Under the pieces are notes generated by a model. It searched no databases and was not told where the DNA came from. It worked only from the letters and a program-made list of their open reading frames with translations. Made by a program: the position numbers and the translations under genes. From assembly GCA_003586115.2 (NCBI GenBank), contig QVOM02000053.1, positions 6,995,035-7,059,034 on the forward strand: DNA of 64,000 nucleotides, written 5' to 3'. Position 1 is the first letter of the stretch; every line of letters begins with the position of its first letter. Source of the DNA: Salvator merianae. Its lineage: Eukaryota > Chordata > Lepidosauria > Squamata > Teiidae. Positions 1-10,300 of the stretch are shown piece by piece.

Positions 1-474
1 CCCTAGTAGGGAAGTACTAATTTGATGATACCTTAGACATTTTTTTTCCCAGCTATGAATTGCCAGCAAATCCTGGAGGGCAGGGAAAGGGGTGATTCTT
101 CAGGCAAGAGCCAGTCTCTCCATGTCTTGTCTCCCTCTTCAGCGTAGGCAAGTCAATGAAGTGAAAAGGCAGGCAAAAAGAAATGTTTATTCACATCTCA
201 TAGTTCCCAGCTGAGCTGCGGACAGGGACAGTGTTGCAGTGTTCATATCCTGCTAGGAGGGTTTCCCATGGGCAGCTGGGGGCCATGATGAGAACAGGTT
301 GTTGGACCTGGTGCCAGGCTTACCAGGAAAACAAGAAATCCACCCTTTTTTTTTTTTACTGCAGATGGAGTCTGATTAAAAGAGAAATAGAAATCATTAA
401 GCAGAAATTGCTATAGAAAATCTGCTCTCTTTTAAACTATTTACTCTATCAGTGAGGGAGGGACCACAGTGCGC
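1..474. other. Non-coding, nothing recognised
   Basis: There is no convincing exon, and only short reading frames. It may be upstream flank or first intron of BEAN1. No repeat was recognised apart from a short T run near 345-358. Confidence 0.5.
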
Positions 475-575
475 TCTCTTTCTCTCTCTCTATCGATCTA
501 TCTATCTATCTATCTATCTCTATCTCTATCTCTCTCCCCTCTCTCCCTCCCTCCCTCTCTCTCCCTCTCTCATGA
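475..575. repeat. CT / CTAT microsatellite
   Basis: Tandem CTAT units around 490-520 are flanked by CT and CCCT runs up to about 575. This is a simple sequence repeat. The reading frame across it (repeated Tyr, Leu, Ser) is an artefact of the repeat. Confidence 0.95.
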
Positions 576-2272
576 GCCTCATTCCCAGAAGGCCATGGGG
601 TTTTGATACCCTGTTGATCTTTTGGCCAGAGCTGCCCTTGGCATTTGAGGCCATGTTTGACACCCAATCCATTCCAAAATCTGCATCGCCTTTCCCAATC
701 TATCTGGCCATTTTTCATGTTGTTGATATTCTTTGTTTTGCACCCTTTTTCCCTTCAAGTAAACTCAGATTGGCTGTTACCAGTTGTTTCCCAGGATTAA
801 CAAGGCTGGACCAACTATGAGAGCACACAGAGACAGACAAATAAAAAAATCTACACCTCGAGTGATCTAAATTGTATTTGTTAGTGGGTTAGTATCCTGC
901 CTTTTCTCCAGAGAGCCCATCCTCCGGCTGCCATTTAACCCTCACAGCAATCCTATGAGGAGGAGGGATGAGTCCTCCAAGGATATTCAGTGAGCCTTCG
1001 AGGCTGAGTAGAAATCCAAAGGTGCAGTTCCCTAAACCCCAGTATGACTGTCCATCTACTTCACTACAATGTTTGTTCCAAACACTGGTTGCATTTGAGA
1101 AGCTGGATCTTTCGTGGGAAACAACTTGTCCAGAAAGCATTTCAGTCCTCCAGAGCCTCGGTTCTTCCCAAATAACATTTCTATGACCTTTCTTGCGTTC
1201 ATCTTCCTTCTTGATCCCTGAAAGCATTTGCCAGTTCTGTACCGAACTGCAGTGCTCCTCTACTCTTTACTTAATGATTCTGCCTAGAAATATATATTGC
1301 TTGTGAGGCTTAGTGGTGACTTGAGTATAGTGCTTTTTTTATTAAATGGGACATAGCTTCCACTATATGATTTTTCCCTATATCTGAGCATTCGAAAAGG
1401 AGAGAACACAATCTTTAATTCAGGGTGATTCCACACTAGCTGGTATACGGAACCAGCAAGTGGACTAGGAGCCTGCCTTAGACAACATCATTGTGCAGAA
1501 GCAAAGCTCCTACTATGCGTCCTGGTCCAGTATACCAACCAGTCTGGAACTGTCCGCAGTCTTTGCCAAAGTGTGGGGAAGTTTCCGGGTTTTCATAAGT
1601 AACTATATGGTGACTTTTCCTCTTTCTCAGATCCTTCCTCAAAATCTGCCATTCCTGTATAGCCCTTGGCTTAAACCTTGCCTCCTCATCTCCTACTGAA
1701 ATGAACTGTAAGTATGAATGAATTTATTTGTGTTCATCTATCCCTTGTTACGCTTGACTCTCCCGGATTTCTGTTTTTGCTTTTTCCTGTTACCATATTT
1801 ATTTTAATTCTGCGAGCTACATTGTTAACCAGAGTACCTACACAGGTCACATTATTCTAATTTCTATTGCCAAGAAAAAGGCGATAGGACACCTGCAGGT
1901 CAGGTGAAGGGTATCTTGACCTTTATAGCATTGAGGTTTTTGTAGGGTTGAGTTGACCTTGAACAAGGTGATTCACATCAATCAAACTATCCCAAGCAGA
2001 GATGGATTAGACTGGAACAACACAGTCTGCACTGAAATGGCTGTTCCAGTCTAGCTGCTGCACAAAACCCAAAGCTCGTATGAACTTTAGAGCCAGCTTC
2101 TGAAAGCTCCACCAACCAGGAAAGAAAATGATATGCTGCTCCCGGTCACAAGGGCCTCCACAAAGTATGGAACCACTTGCTAGCGAGATCTCTGACACTC
2201 ACTAGTGCAAAGTGCAAACAGGCCCTGTGTCCCAATCAAAAGTTCTAGTAAAGAAGAAGAAAGATATTAAGG
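576..2272. other. Non-coding, one possible MIR-like SINE piece
   Basis: No exon is supported. Around 885-970 the string CCTCACAGCAATCCTATGAG is characteristic of CORE-SINE/MIR 3' regions, so a short old MIR-like fragment is likely there. The remainder shows nothing I recognise. Confidence 0.5.
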
Positions 2273-2403
2273 AGCTACTCCTCTTCCTCCTGTTTGTCCT
2301 CTTCTTCTCATTACCACCCTCTCCTCCTTCTTCTTTCTCTTTCTTTTCTTTTCTTCTCTTCACCTTCTTCTCTGCCTCCCCTGATTCCTTTTCTTTTTGT
2401 CCT
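2273..2403. repeat. Polypyrimidine (CTT/CTCC) tract
   Basis: About 130 bases of almost uninterrupted C and T on the plus strand, with irregular TTC and CTCC units. It is low-complexity sequence. The Phe/Ser/Leu-rich or Lys/Glu-rich frames on its two strands are not genes. Confidence 0.9.
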
Positions 2404-3160
2404 ACTGTTGATGTCACAGCACGATGGCTTTCTAAGCGTGAGATAACTTGTGAGCAAAAAGCTATTAAGCATAGTTACAAACTAATAACTTTGGGGGGAG
2501 GGGGGCGGAATATCTTTCTAAGGCAGCCTGGCTTTGTTTTTAAATATTCCTGTAAAATGAAATGATTGATGTATCCCTGCCTGCTATTTAGGGCCTGACT
2601 CTGCTTGAAGAAATGTCCTGTAAGCATTTAAACCTCACCTACCTGCCGCTAATGATCTAGTCGCTTTTATCCACAAAGTGCTAGAAACACAAAAAAAACA
2701 AAATTATCTCATTACGGCTCTCTCTACAAAGCTGAGCTGCCAGGTTTCTATAAGCCAGTAGCTACTCAAAGACATACAAAACCAGCATGCTGTCAAAGCC
2801 GGTGATGTTTAGAAATGCATTGGGGGTACTGACATTTTATGCTGGAGCAGCTGTGTGGAGAATTGCAAATCATGAGCAGTTACAGTGAGCCGCATGGACT
2901 TTCAGCAATGAAAACTGACACAAAGGCCCCAGACCGAACACACTGAAGAACAAACAAAAATCTAATTTAGGCAGCCCACCTAAATAGGTTTTTTGTCCCA
3001 TTCTTTAACTGTAATGAGCAGTCAGACTCTCTTTACTACACACATACACATACACAAAAAAACCTTATTTCAGTGTATCATCAGATGCTGTTATGATACC
3101 AAGGGGGGGGGGGAAGCAGCTTTAAGTATGGAAACAATTGACAGCACTGGTCAATTTGAT
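2404..3160. other. Non-coding, nothing recognised
   Basis: No exon or known repeat was recognised. A G run lies near 3104-3113. Confidence 0.4.
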
Positions 3161-3162
3161 TT

Positions 3163-3250
3163 ACCCTCCATCTCTTGGACTACAACTCCCAGTTGCCCCA
3201 GCATAGCTATGGTAGCTGAAAAGATCGGAGCTTGTAGTCCAAAACAGCTG
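3163..3250. repeat. Inverted-repeat element fragment (ACTACAACTCCCA type)
   Basis: GGACTACAACTCCCA near 3178 is answered by GCTTGTAGTCC near 3231 in inverse orientation, with about 40 bases between. This hairpin arrangement recurs as fragments at about 33010-33060 and 55080-55150. It fits an old non-autonomous DNA transposon, family unknown. Confidence 0.5.
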
Positions 3251-3289
3251 GCAGAATCCCAAATACTGAAGTTATTGTTTTTTTCTTGA

Positions 3290-3790
3290 ACAGAGAAGTC
3301 TTTGTACATCTCAGTCTGCCAGCTGTATAGTCTATGTGCTGCATTTTTTCTTGAAAAGCTTTGAGAGCTAAAGAGAGATAATACTCTTCCTTTGAGTGAA
3401 AGCAAGAATGTGAGGGTGACCTTTGAGCTTCTTTGTGCTGTTTTAGTGACATGGGCAATCTGGACTCCTGTAGGACCTGATTCCTGGAAAATGACACCTA
3501 AGTATTTGTATGCTTTGATCTGCTTCATATTATGGCTGATGAACTACTGGAAAATAGCATTACTTCTGGTTTAACGCAATTTCCATCAAACTTTTTTCTC
3601 AGAGCTGTGTTTGCAAAAGCCCAGTAAGTTCTCCTAAGCCCTGCAGCTGAAATGGAGATGATTACTACTCTGTCATCATAGATAATTAGCCAGTTTGTGA
3701 CAAGGGGAAGATAGACACTGGGATTATTACGGGCTTGTAAAAAGTTAAATAATGAAGGCACCAAAATGCATGCTTGCCTCACTTTCTTAT
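3290..3790 (-). pseudogene. Broken LINE reverse transcriptase fragment
   Basis: Read on the minus strand, overlapping frames give the C-terminal half of a non-LTR reverse transcriptase. There is an RQACILVPSLFNF segment (normally RQGC..AP.LFN), then LIIYDDRVVIIS in the place of the catalytic YADD box, then a GLRRTYWAFA segment, and after a frame break KYLGVIFQESG followed by the usual downstream region. The catalytic YADD has become YDD, and frames shift, so it is dead. The family looks like a LINE whose RT carries a KYLGVxF motif; I cannot assign the clade. Confidence 0.75.
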
Positions 3791-5740
3791 TAACCGCAAC
3801 TGAATGGAGGATAGTTGTCCTTGAGGGTTAGAACTAATCTTAGACTGCATCCTAGCTTGATACATACCACCAACTCTAAACTGTTTTTGAGCCACTTTTT
3901 TGATGCGTCCTCAGACCGTTGTTTTCAGCTGAGCCGTGATTAAGTGTTGCAGTCACTGGTCAATGCTAGAGGCCTCTAGTTTTCTCCAGAATCTTTCTGA
4001 AGGATTACATCCGGGAAGATGATGTGTATGTTTCCATGGAGCTTAGTGATGTATTCTATAGAACTAAACATTGATGTATAGTGGATCGACCTGCCCTGGA
4101 TTTTGATCACTCCACTGGAAGTATGTTTCACAATCCCGCAGACTTTTAGTGGTATAGAATGTGGGCTTTCCACGTCCGGTTTCAATCTCATTTGTGGTAG
4201 TTTTGGGGCTATTGTGCACAACAGCCCCAAAACTACTACAAATCAGACTTTTCATGTTTATATCTCCAGTAGCGAAGGCAATATGTGAGTATGTTAGAAG
4301 CTCAGCACCAAAGACAAGACCAAGTGCTTCCCAGACACTGATTGCCAGTGTGAGAGATTGTGTAGTCGCCATCTGGCAGCCATGGCTGCTTGCTTGCTCT
4401 GCCTGTGGGATTACAGCCTGCTGCTGTTCTGTGGAGCTGAGTGTGTGCAGGACTAGGGTCCAGAGTGACTCAGTAATCTAGGACAGCCACCTCCCCTGAC
4501 AAGCCAATTTATATAGGGCTTATATAGGGATGCTGCCTCCAACCTCAGTTCCTCAGAAAATCACCACTGAAGACCAGACCATCTGCTTCAGAGACTGTAT
4601 GGTAGAGCCACCTGCCCAGAAAAGGTATCTCTGGCCATTCATAGGAACATTGCTTAGAGGTCTTTGGATTAATTCCTCTGAGAGGAAAAATAGCCTCCCT
4701 CTGGAGGTCTGCCTCTGTTCTATGGGTCTCACTGGACCAGAATACTGATCCAGTGCAGAAAGATGCAACCTTGTGCCTTTTATTGAGACTTAAATTGTCT
4801 CAGGTATATGTATTTAAATAGGGAGAGACCACCAGAAAAGGAGAAGGTCTTTGTCAATGAATGTGAATGCCAGCCACGCAGATAAAGAAATCCAACACTG
4901 TCCAAATGAATTTGATTGTGCCAAAACTCCCCTTCTATTCATTAAGAATTAAACTGACTCAAGTATGTATTTAGATTTAGATCCAAAGAGAAGCATTGGG
5001 GCACCAAGACAGAAGATAATCTAGGTTAGTTAGTGACCATCAACCTTTGCAGAAAAACTACTAAGTTGTCAAAATGAATTTATGCTGCTTCCTCCACCTG
5101 GCAAGAGCGGAGAGCTTTACGGTCATTCTGTCTCCAAGCTACCAGAAAATGTTGGCAGCAAGCAGTAGGTCACAGCTGTGAATTCAGAGCTGCCAACACA
5201 GAGCGTAAAACAAGCTCTTGGCTTTTCTTTTCACTGGAGGATGAAAGGCACGAAGAAAGGTGCTTGCTGGCCCACTTGCGTTTCTGAGCGTCTGCACCTT
5301 CAAAGACATTTAGTCTTCAACCTGCATTCCAAAGTGGTTTTAAGGGGATAAGTCCACATGGCACCAGCAAATCTACTTCAGTTGCAAAGGAGACATGCTG
5401 GCACCATTTTGAGTGGAAGTGAAGCCCGTGAACTGGTGTGTGGTGTGGACAGAGCTTTCCTTAGCACTCTTTTGCACCATCCATTCCTGCTTGGGTGCAA
5501 AAGCTATGAAAAAAAAGAGTTTCAATAGGGGTCATTAGGAAAGAGAGTGAAAATAAAACTGCCAGAATGGGTCTTTTCGCACTTTCCACCTTAGAATGGG
5601 ATAATTATTGGGAATGGGGAAGATAGCATATGTTAGGAAACACACCTTTTCCATTTAAAAAGTGTTTGGTTCTGAGACCTTGTCAGCAGCATAATTATCA
5701 CCTGCACTTATCAACACAATTCCTTCTATTTTTTCCCTAG
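3791..5740. other. Non-coding, contains a short palindrome
   Basis: No exon is supported until the acceptor at 5739-5740. The only striking structure is the palindrome at 4191-4242, listed separately. The rest may be remnants of the LINE or unique intron. Confidence 0.45.
4191..4242. repeat. Near-perfect 52-base palindrome
   Basis: The arms 4191-4210 and 4223-4242 are reverse complements with one difference. The 12-base centre contains the perfect palindrome TTGTGCACAA at 4212-4221. The reading frames on the two strands therefore encode nearly the same peptide through this segment. Confidence 0.9.
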
Positions 5741-5860
5741 ATGAAAAGAACATCCTGCCTTGCAGAAAAGAGGAACTTCAATGCTTGCTGAATTGTTTGC
5801 GGTGTCACTACAGGAAGGACTGTGGCAGAGATTATGTGTCCATCAAGATAACGTGTTCAG
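5741..5860 (+). CDS. BEAN1: Probable upstream BEAN1 exon encoding a six-cysteine ectodomain segment
   Basis: The 120-base exon is bounded by a pyrimidine-rich acceptor ending TTTTTTCCCTAG and the donor GTGAGC. It is open in one frame only (entering with two bases, 39 codons, leaving with one base), which makes it a symmetric phase 1-1 exon. That phase matches the acceptor of the transmembrane exon at 16936, where the joined codon becomes GCA (Ala). The 39 residues contain six cysteines, at residues 7, 14, 18, 21, 27 and 38, and many Lys/Arg. An even cysteine count suits a disulphide-bonded extracellular segment ahead of the membrane span. The start codon and any signal peptide must lie further upstream; I could not find them. 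Assignment to BEAN1 rests on strand, phase and position; the human BEAN1 N-terminus I know does not resemble it. Confidence 0.55.
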
Positions 5861-5894
5861 GTGAGCAATCCTCCATCACAGTCTTCAGCAGCAT

Positions 5895-7850
5895 TCATAC
5901 TTCCAGGAGCCAAACGTGGTGTTTATTGGCTTGTCTTCTACCTCTGTAGATCTGTTCCTTTTTGTAATTCACATGGACAATGGTAGTACTAATCTTTGAA
6001 AGGTCTGAAAGAAGTTGAACCATGTAATGCCCTGTGGGAAAGCCAACATGAGGAAATGTGTCAAGATCATTCAAAGCTAACATTTTGTATGGAAGCATTA
6101 CAGACCAGATATGTTTAGTGATTCTGTAGATCTCGACCCCAAATAATGCTGTGCTTTGTGCTTCTTGCAAATATGTGTCTTCCATGTCTATGTGTAATTT
6201 ACCAAGAATTCCTAATTTTCACTTAGTGCTCATTCGTAGGCCTTTGACTGATTTGGCAGAATCTCAGGCTGCATCCAGATGTTTACCCTGTGAAATGTGT
6301 GAATCTAGGATGTCGGAAACCTCAAGATGCTCATGTTCTCCAACCATTATGGGAGGTGGAGGAGTCAGGAAGTCACAAAGAGGGGATGGGAGTTTCCTTG
6401 TGAAGGAAACTGCGGTGAAAAACTGGGTGGATTTTTATATGTTTGGGAGGTTTCAATTGAAAAACTACAGGATGAATATAAGCAATTACTTTACAAGAAC
6501 CAATGTAACAATAATCCAATTTCTTGGAGGGATGTGGAGACTTCAGGTGATGGGTGGAAAGATAAACCATGTCAGCCACATTGATTTCGGTCCCAAGACA
6601 ACAAGATTTGTTGGACACAACTTTATGAGCCTCTTTGGCCAGTTCCAGGACTGTTGCAATCCAAACTAAATTGACTTGGCAGAGTTAGCCCAGTCAGAAA
6701 CAGAGGAAAGGCTTTGGGAATCAGTAATTAAGGGGGAATAACACATTGAGATCAGTTCCATACTCAGCTTTGAAGAGAGCTGCAGAGAAGAATGAACAAA
6801 ACTTATTGTATGTAAATTCAATAAATGGTAAATATGAAGACCAATTATTTTGCTGAAAATTGCTAAAACAGCATAAATGTTTTTCTAGAGTCTGATTTAT
6901 ATGTTCAGTTGCTGCATCAGTTTCAGGGTAGTATGCAAAGGAGAAGGACAGTTCTATGTTCAATAATAAAGTGAATGCTTTAATTTGTGTCCCTCTATTA
7001 GAGATGATGTGCTTGGGTACCCCATGAAGTTTAAAGACATGTTCCAGAAACAGTTTAGCCAGTACTGAAGCAGAGGGAATTTGTTTAGTGGTACAAAATG
7101 AACACTTTTGGAAAAATGGTCAACAATAACCCTGGTGACTGTAAATCCAGATGAGGGAGGAAGATCAACCACAAAATCCATAATGGTTTGCTCCCAGGGG
7201 TGTGCGGGGACCTGAAACAGTTTGAGAATTCCCTCAGGCTTGGTGGGTCTCACCTTGGCAGTATTGCAGATAGGACATGAGTGAATATAGTGCTTCATAT
7301 CTCTTGCATGCAGACCACCAATAAAGTCATTTTATGTGAGGAATATTTTAAGGAAACCAAAGTGACCCACTGTAGGATTATTGTGGTGCAATTGTAAAAT
7401 TTTAAAGCCGAGTTCTAACAAAATGTATACTTGGATCCCAGTTATTACCCCAACAAGAGAAAAGGCTACTGAACTTTCATTGACTTTAGTTTGCATGTCC
7501 AATCAAAATTGCCTTGCAAAGTTTCCAGAATCGCTTTTAAGTTTACCAGTCACAGAAGTCGAAACACCTTTTCGCTTTTCTACAAACCATCATTAAGAGA
7601 TGTGATTTCTGATTAACACTGCTCCTATAGCTCTTCAGAAAATACTTTGTGTGCTGAATGGATTCTTCTCTGTGTACAGCTGGGTCTGGCAGCTGTACCA
7701 TCCTTTCCACATGATTCAGCTTTTGCTTCCAATATTGCTTGTTGTTCTCTTATGCCAATTTCAACAGGACTATTTGTCATTATCAGCAGAGGAGGAATAG
7801 ACTCAGCTCTGTTCAGCAATAAATACATGTTTAACTAACATAGCACAGAG
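5895..7850 (-). pseudogene. Decayed Ty3/gypsy-type retrotransposon, integrase region
   Basis: Reading the minus strand from about 7620 down, several broken frames follow the order of a gypsy-type pol C-terminus. First comes a zinc-binding region with LHHNNPTVGHFGF and later SCPICNTAKV (HHCC finger, about 7400-7250). Next is the integrase core with WEQTIMDFVVDLPPS and VDHFSKSVHFVPL (about 7200-7090), then AYYPETDAATEHINQTLEK (about 6930-6860, where HPQTDGQTER is usual). Last is the post-integrase segment LKPPKHIKIHPVFHRSFLH (about 6450-6390). Stops and frameshifts separate these parts, so it is a relic. Sequence 7625-7828 may be its upstream continuation. No LTRs were identified. Confidence 0.85.
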
Positions 7851-8394
7851 AATTCTAACAATGTTCCAGTCTTGGCACCTCACCATGTATGCTACTAATT
7901 TCCAAAAACTGTCCAGTGAGTAAAATTGAGTTTTAGAATATCAATGGAGCTGTCCAGCAGAGAGCATGTTGCTTCAGCACTGGTTAAGCATAAACTGAGC
8001 AATTTGTTGGTCCTTTATACATAAAACAAGGGGTCAGAGAGAGTTTCTCTTACCCAAACAAATCAGTACTGTACTTAAGCTTCTTTTTATAGGTTGCCAT
8101 CCAGCAAGCCACTGCCTCTTTTCCTGGAACTGTGGAAGTGAAATGGGTAGGTCCAAAGCAAGGCACAGGGGACAGTGAAGGTGCAGTAGTTCCTCTAACC
8201 ATCCATCCTCTTAATGCAGAATCTCTTCCTGGTTGGTGACCCTCTGAAGATTATTGGTCTCCATGAAATCTCCTGAAACCTTGCCAGTACTGAAGCTTGA
8301 GGCTGCATGCAAGTCAAGTTTTACCTGCCAAAAAAGATTTGAGGAGCACTTCTGTTCCTAACTGTGGACCGTCTCCTTTGAGACAGTGGCATGT
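7851..8394. other. Intron, nothing recognised
   Basis: BEAN1 intron without a supported exon or recognisable repeat. Confidence 0.4.
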
Positions 8395-8480
8395 GGTCTT
8401 TATGTTGTCTTCTCTAGCCTAGAATGTTCATGAGAAGGGAGAGGAGCAGAATGGAATGTGAACAATCCCACCTCCAGTCT
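8395..8480 (-). mobile_element. Fragment of TIR element family C
   Basis: The stretch from TTGTCTTCTCTAGCCTAGAA through GAACAATCCCACCTCC matches the interior of the elements at 39361-39843 and 20611-20826. No ends are visible, so it is a truncated copy. Confidence 0.55.
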
Positions 8481-8499
8481 CAGAGTCATCTTGAATTTC

Positions 8500-8645
8500 G
8501 GAGGTGAACGTAAGAGGAACCCTGCTGGATCAGGCCGCAACCCATTTAGTCCAGCATCCTGTCTCACACAGTGGCCCACCAATTGCTTCTGGGCATCCTC
8601 AAGTAGAGGACGAAGCCAAAACCTTTGCCTGCTCTCGATTCCCTG
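8500..8645 (-). mobile_element. CR1-like LINE 3' end
   Basis: The plus strand reads ACGTAAGAGGAACCCTGCTGGATCAGGCC, then TAGTCCAGCATCCTGTCTCACA and GTGGCCCACCA. This is the reverse complement of the 3' end seen at 14490-14580, which finishes with the TTCTTATG tail. It is a 5'-truncated copy in minus orientation. Confidence 0.75.
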
Positions 8646-8702
8646 GAAATGCCCTAGTGATTTTTTTTTTTTTAAAGTGTGTGAACTCAGCCTATGGAAC
8701 TT

Positions 8703-9092
8703 TTTGCACTGACCAACCTAGTATGGTGTTAACAATACCATACTATGCTGGGATAGTCCTAGTGACGTGATGACCATTTGTACTGTGAGTGCTAGAATAG
8801 CCCCATACCAGGCCACCAGCACTCACAGGGCGAATGCAGGCCCGATTACCATGACAGCAGTCACACCATGCTGCCTACACGCAGCATTCGCAGCCGTTAG
8901 AGGGTGCAAACGCTGCTGACCAGGAGCCATCCAGCTGCTCCAGGTCAGGTTGTGAACAGTTTTTTAGCTGTCCACAACTACTAGTGTCCAGGAGCAGTTG
9001 TAGACACTCCCAGACACTGTCGCAGTGGAGTGCAGATGCATTCACCCAAAGAGCATCTGCACACTCACTAAGAGGTAGGTGTGAACAGTCCC
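8703..9092 (+). mobile_element. Non-autonomous element, family A copy 1
   Basis: It shares several blocks in the same order with 62377-62838: AATACCATACTA, then AATAGCCCCATACC, then ATCCAGCTGCT, then GCTGTCCACA, and a terminal segment of the form GGTAGGTGTGAACAG. The second copy shows terminal inverted repeats; here the left end is less clear. It has no coding capacity and is probably a MITE of unknown superfamily. Confidence 0.7.
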
Positions 9093-9884
9093 TATATTTT
9101 TATTATAACAGCTCAAGGAAAGAAAAATTCACCAAACTTATCAAAGCAGCCTAAGACACTGATGGTGCATGATGTGTATGCAGTGCCACCATGGGTTGAA
9201 GAGATATTGACAATGTACCACTGCATCCAATCAGTGCCAGAATAAGATTGGAAGCTACTTACAAGTCACCTCTGAGCTGGTGAGTCACTAATGCTTCAAC
9301 TTCATATCCTTCATTCATTTCTTTAATGATTGGACTGAGAAAAATGAGAGGGATCATTTTGTTCTGGCCTTTAAGGGAAGCCAGATACCACAGCACAGGC
9401 TTAGAGTAATTTGTGTCTCTTGGTTGCTGCAAATGAGTTCAAGGGAAGTGATTCAGGAAGAAAAAATTGGCAAGGTGGTTCATTAGCAAGAAATAGAATG
9501 ATAACAGCCAATTAAGAAATGGCAGCAGTGGTGATAACAGGGCAATGTGTGTCCCTAAGCAAGCCATTAGGAGAAAGGAAACTAAATGCTTCCTTATTTT
9601 GCATATTTTTAAATCCTGGCTAGTAGCCTTTTCCAATCTCCAGGTGCTGTAAAATACAGCACCAAAACATCACCTAACAGTGGAAGTTTGGATCCAGAGC
9701 AGCTGGAGAACACCAGTTGTTTCCAGTAAGCCAGTGAAAAAGTCTTGTCCTACTCCAGCTAGCTACCATCAGACCGAGGTCTCTGGGAATGGAAAGAGGA
9801 TATGATAGTTAATTTGCTTAGGAAGCGCAGTTGCCATAAGATCTAGTCCTGCCAAGCATCACAGACCTGACGATACAGCTTTTT
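9093..9884. other. Intron, nothing recognised
   Basis: No supported exon or repeat family. Confidence 0.4.
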
Positions 9885-10300
9885 TTTTTTCAGGCATTCA
9901 AGGGCTGATAAACATTTCACTACTAGATGCACCTGCTGAGGCAGTACGGAGGCCCGGAGGCCCTGCAAACAGCCATGGCATGCTTTGCACGGGGCCCAAA
10001 CACCCGGACTTAAAGCTGCTGGCCACCACTGTCCAGCAGTCTGTCCTCTCAGTGGCCAGCCACTGCACAAAGAGGCCCACCAGCAGGACACAAGCTTTCG
10101 GCTGGCCCTTCTCACAGTCTCCCAGAAATGGTCTTCAGAGGCATAAGAACCTAAGAAATGCCGCACTGGATTGGGACTCATATCCCATCTAGTCCAGCAG
10201 CCCATTCTCCCCGTTGCCAACCAGTTGCACAGGGAGGGCTACCAGCAGGGCATCAGCATGCAGCTGGCACTGCTTGCAACCCCCCAGCAGTGGCGTTCGG
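9885..10300 (-). mobile_element. Two tandem or nested CR1-like 3' ends
   Basis: From 10140, CATAAGAACCTAAGAAATGC then CATCTAGTCCAGCAGCCC and GGGAGGGCTACCAGCAGGGC is a minus-oriented CR1-like 3' end. Immediately to its left (about 10030-10140), AAGAGGCCCACCAGCAGGAC and CAGTCTCCCAGAAATGG repeat the same internal portion, so two truncated copies lie side by side. Confidence 0.65.
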
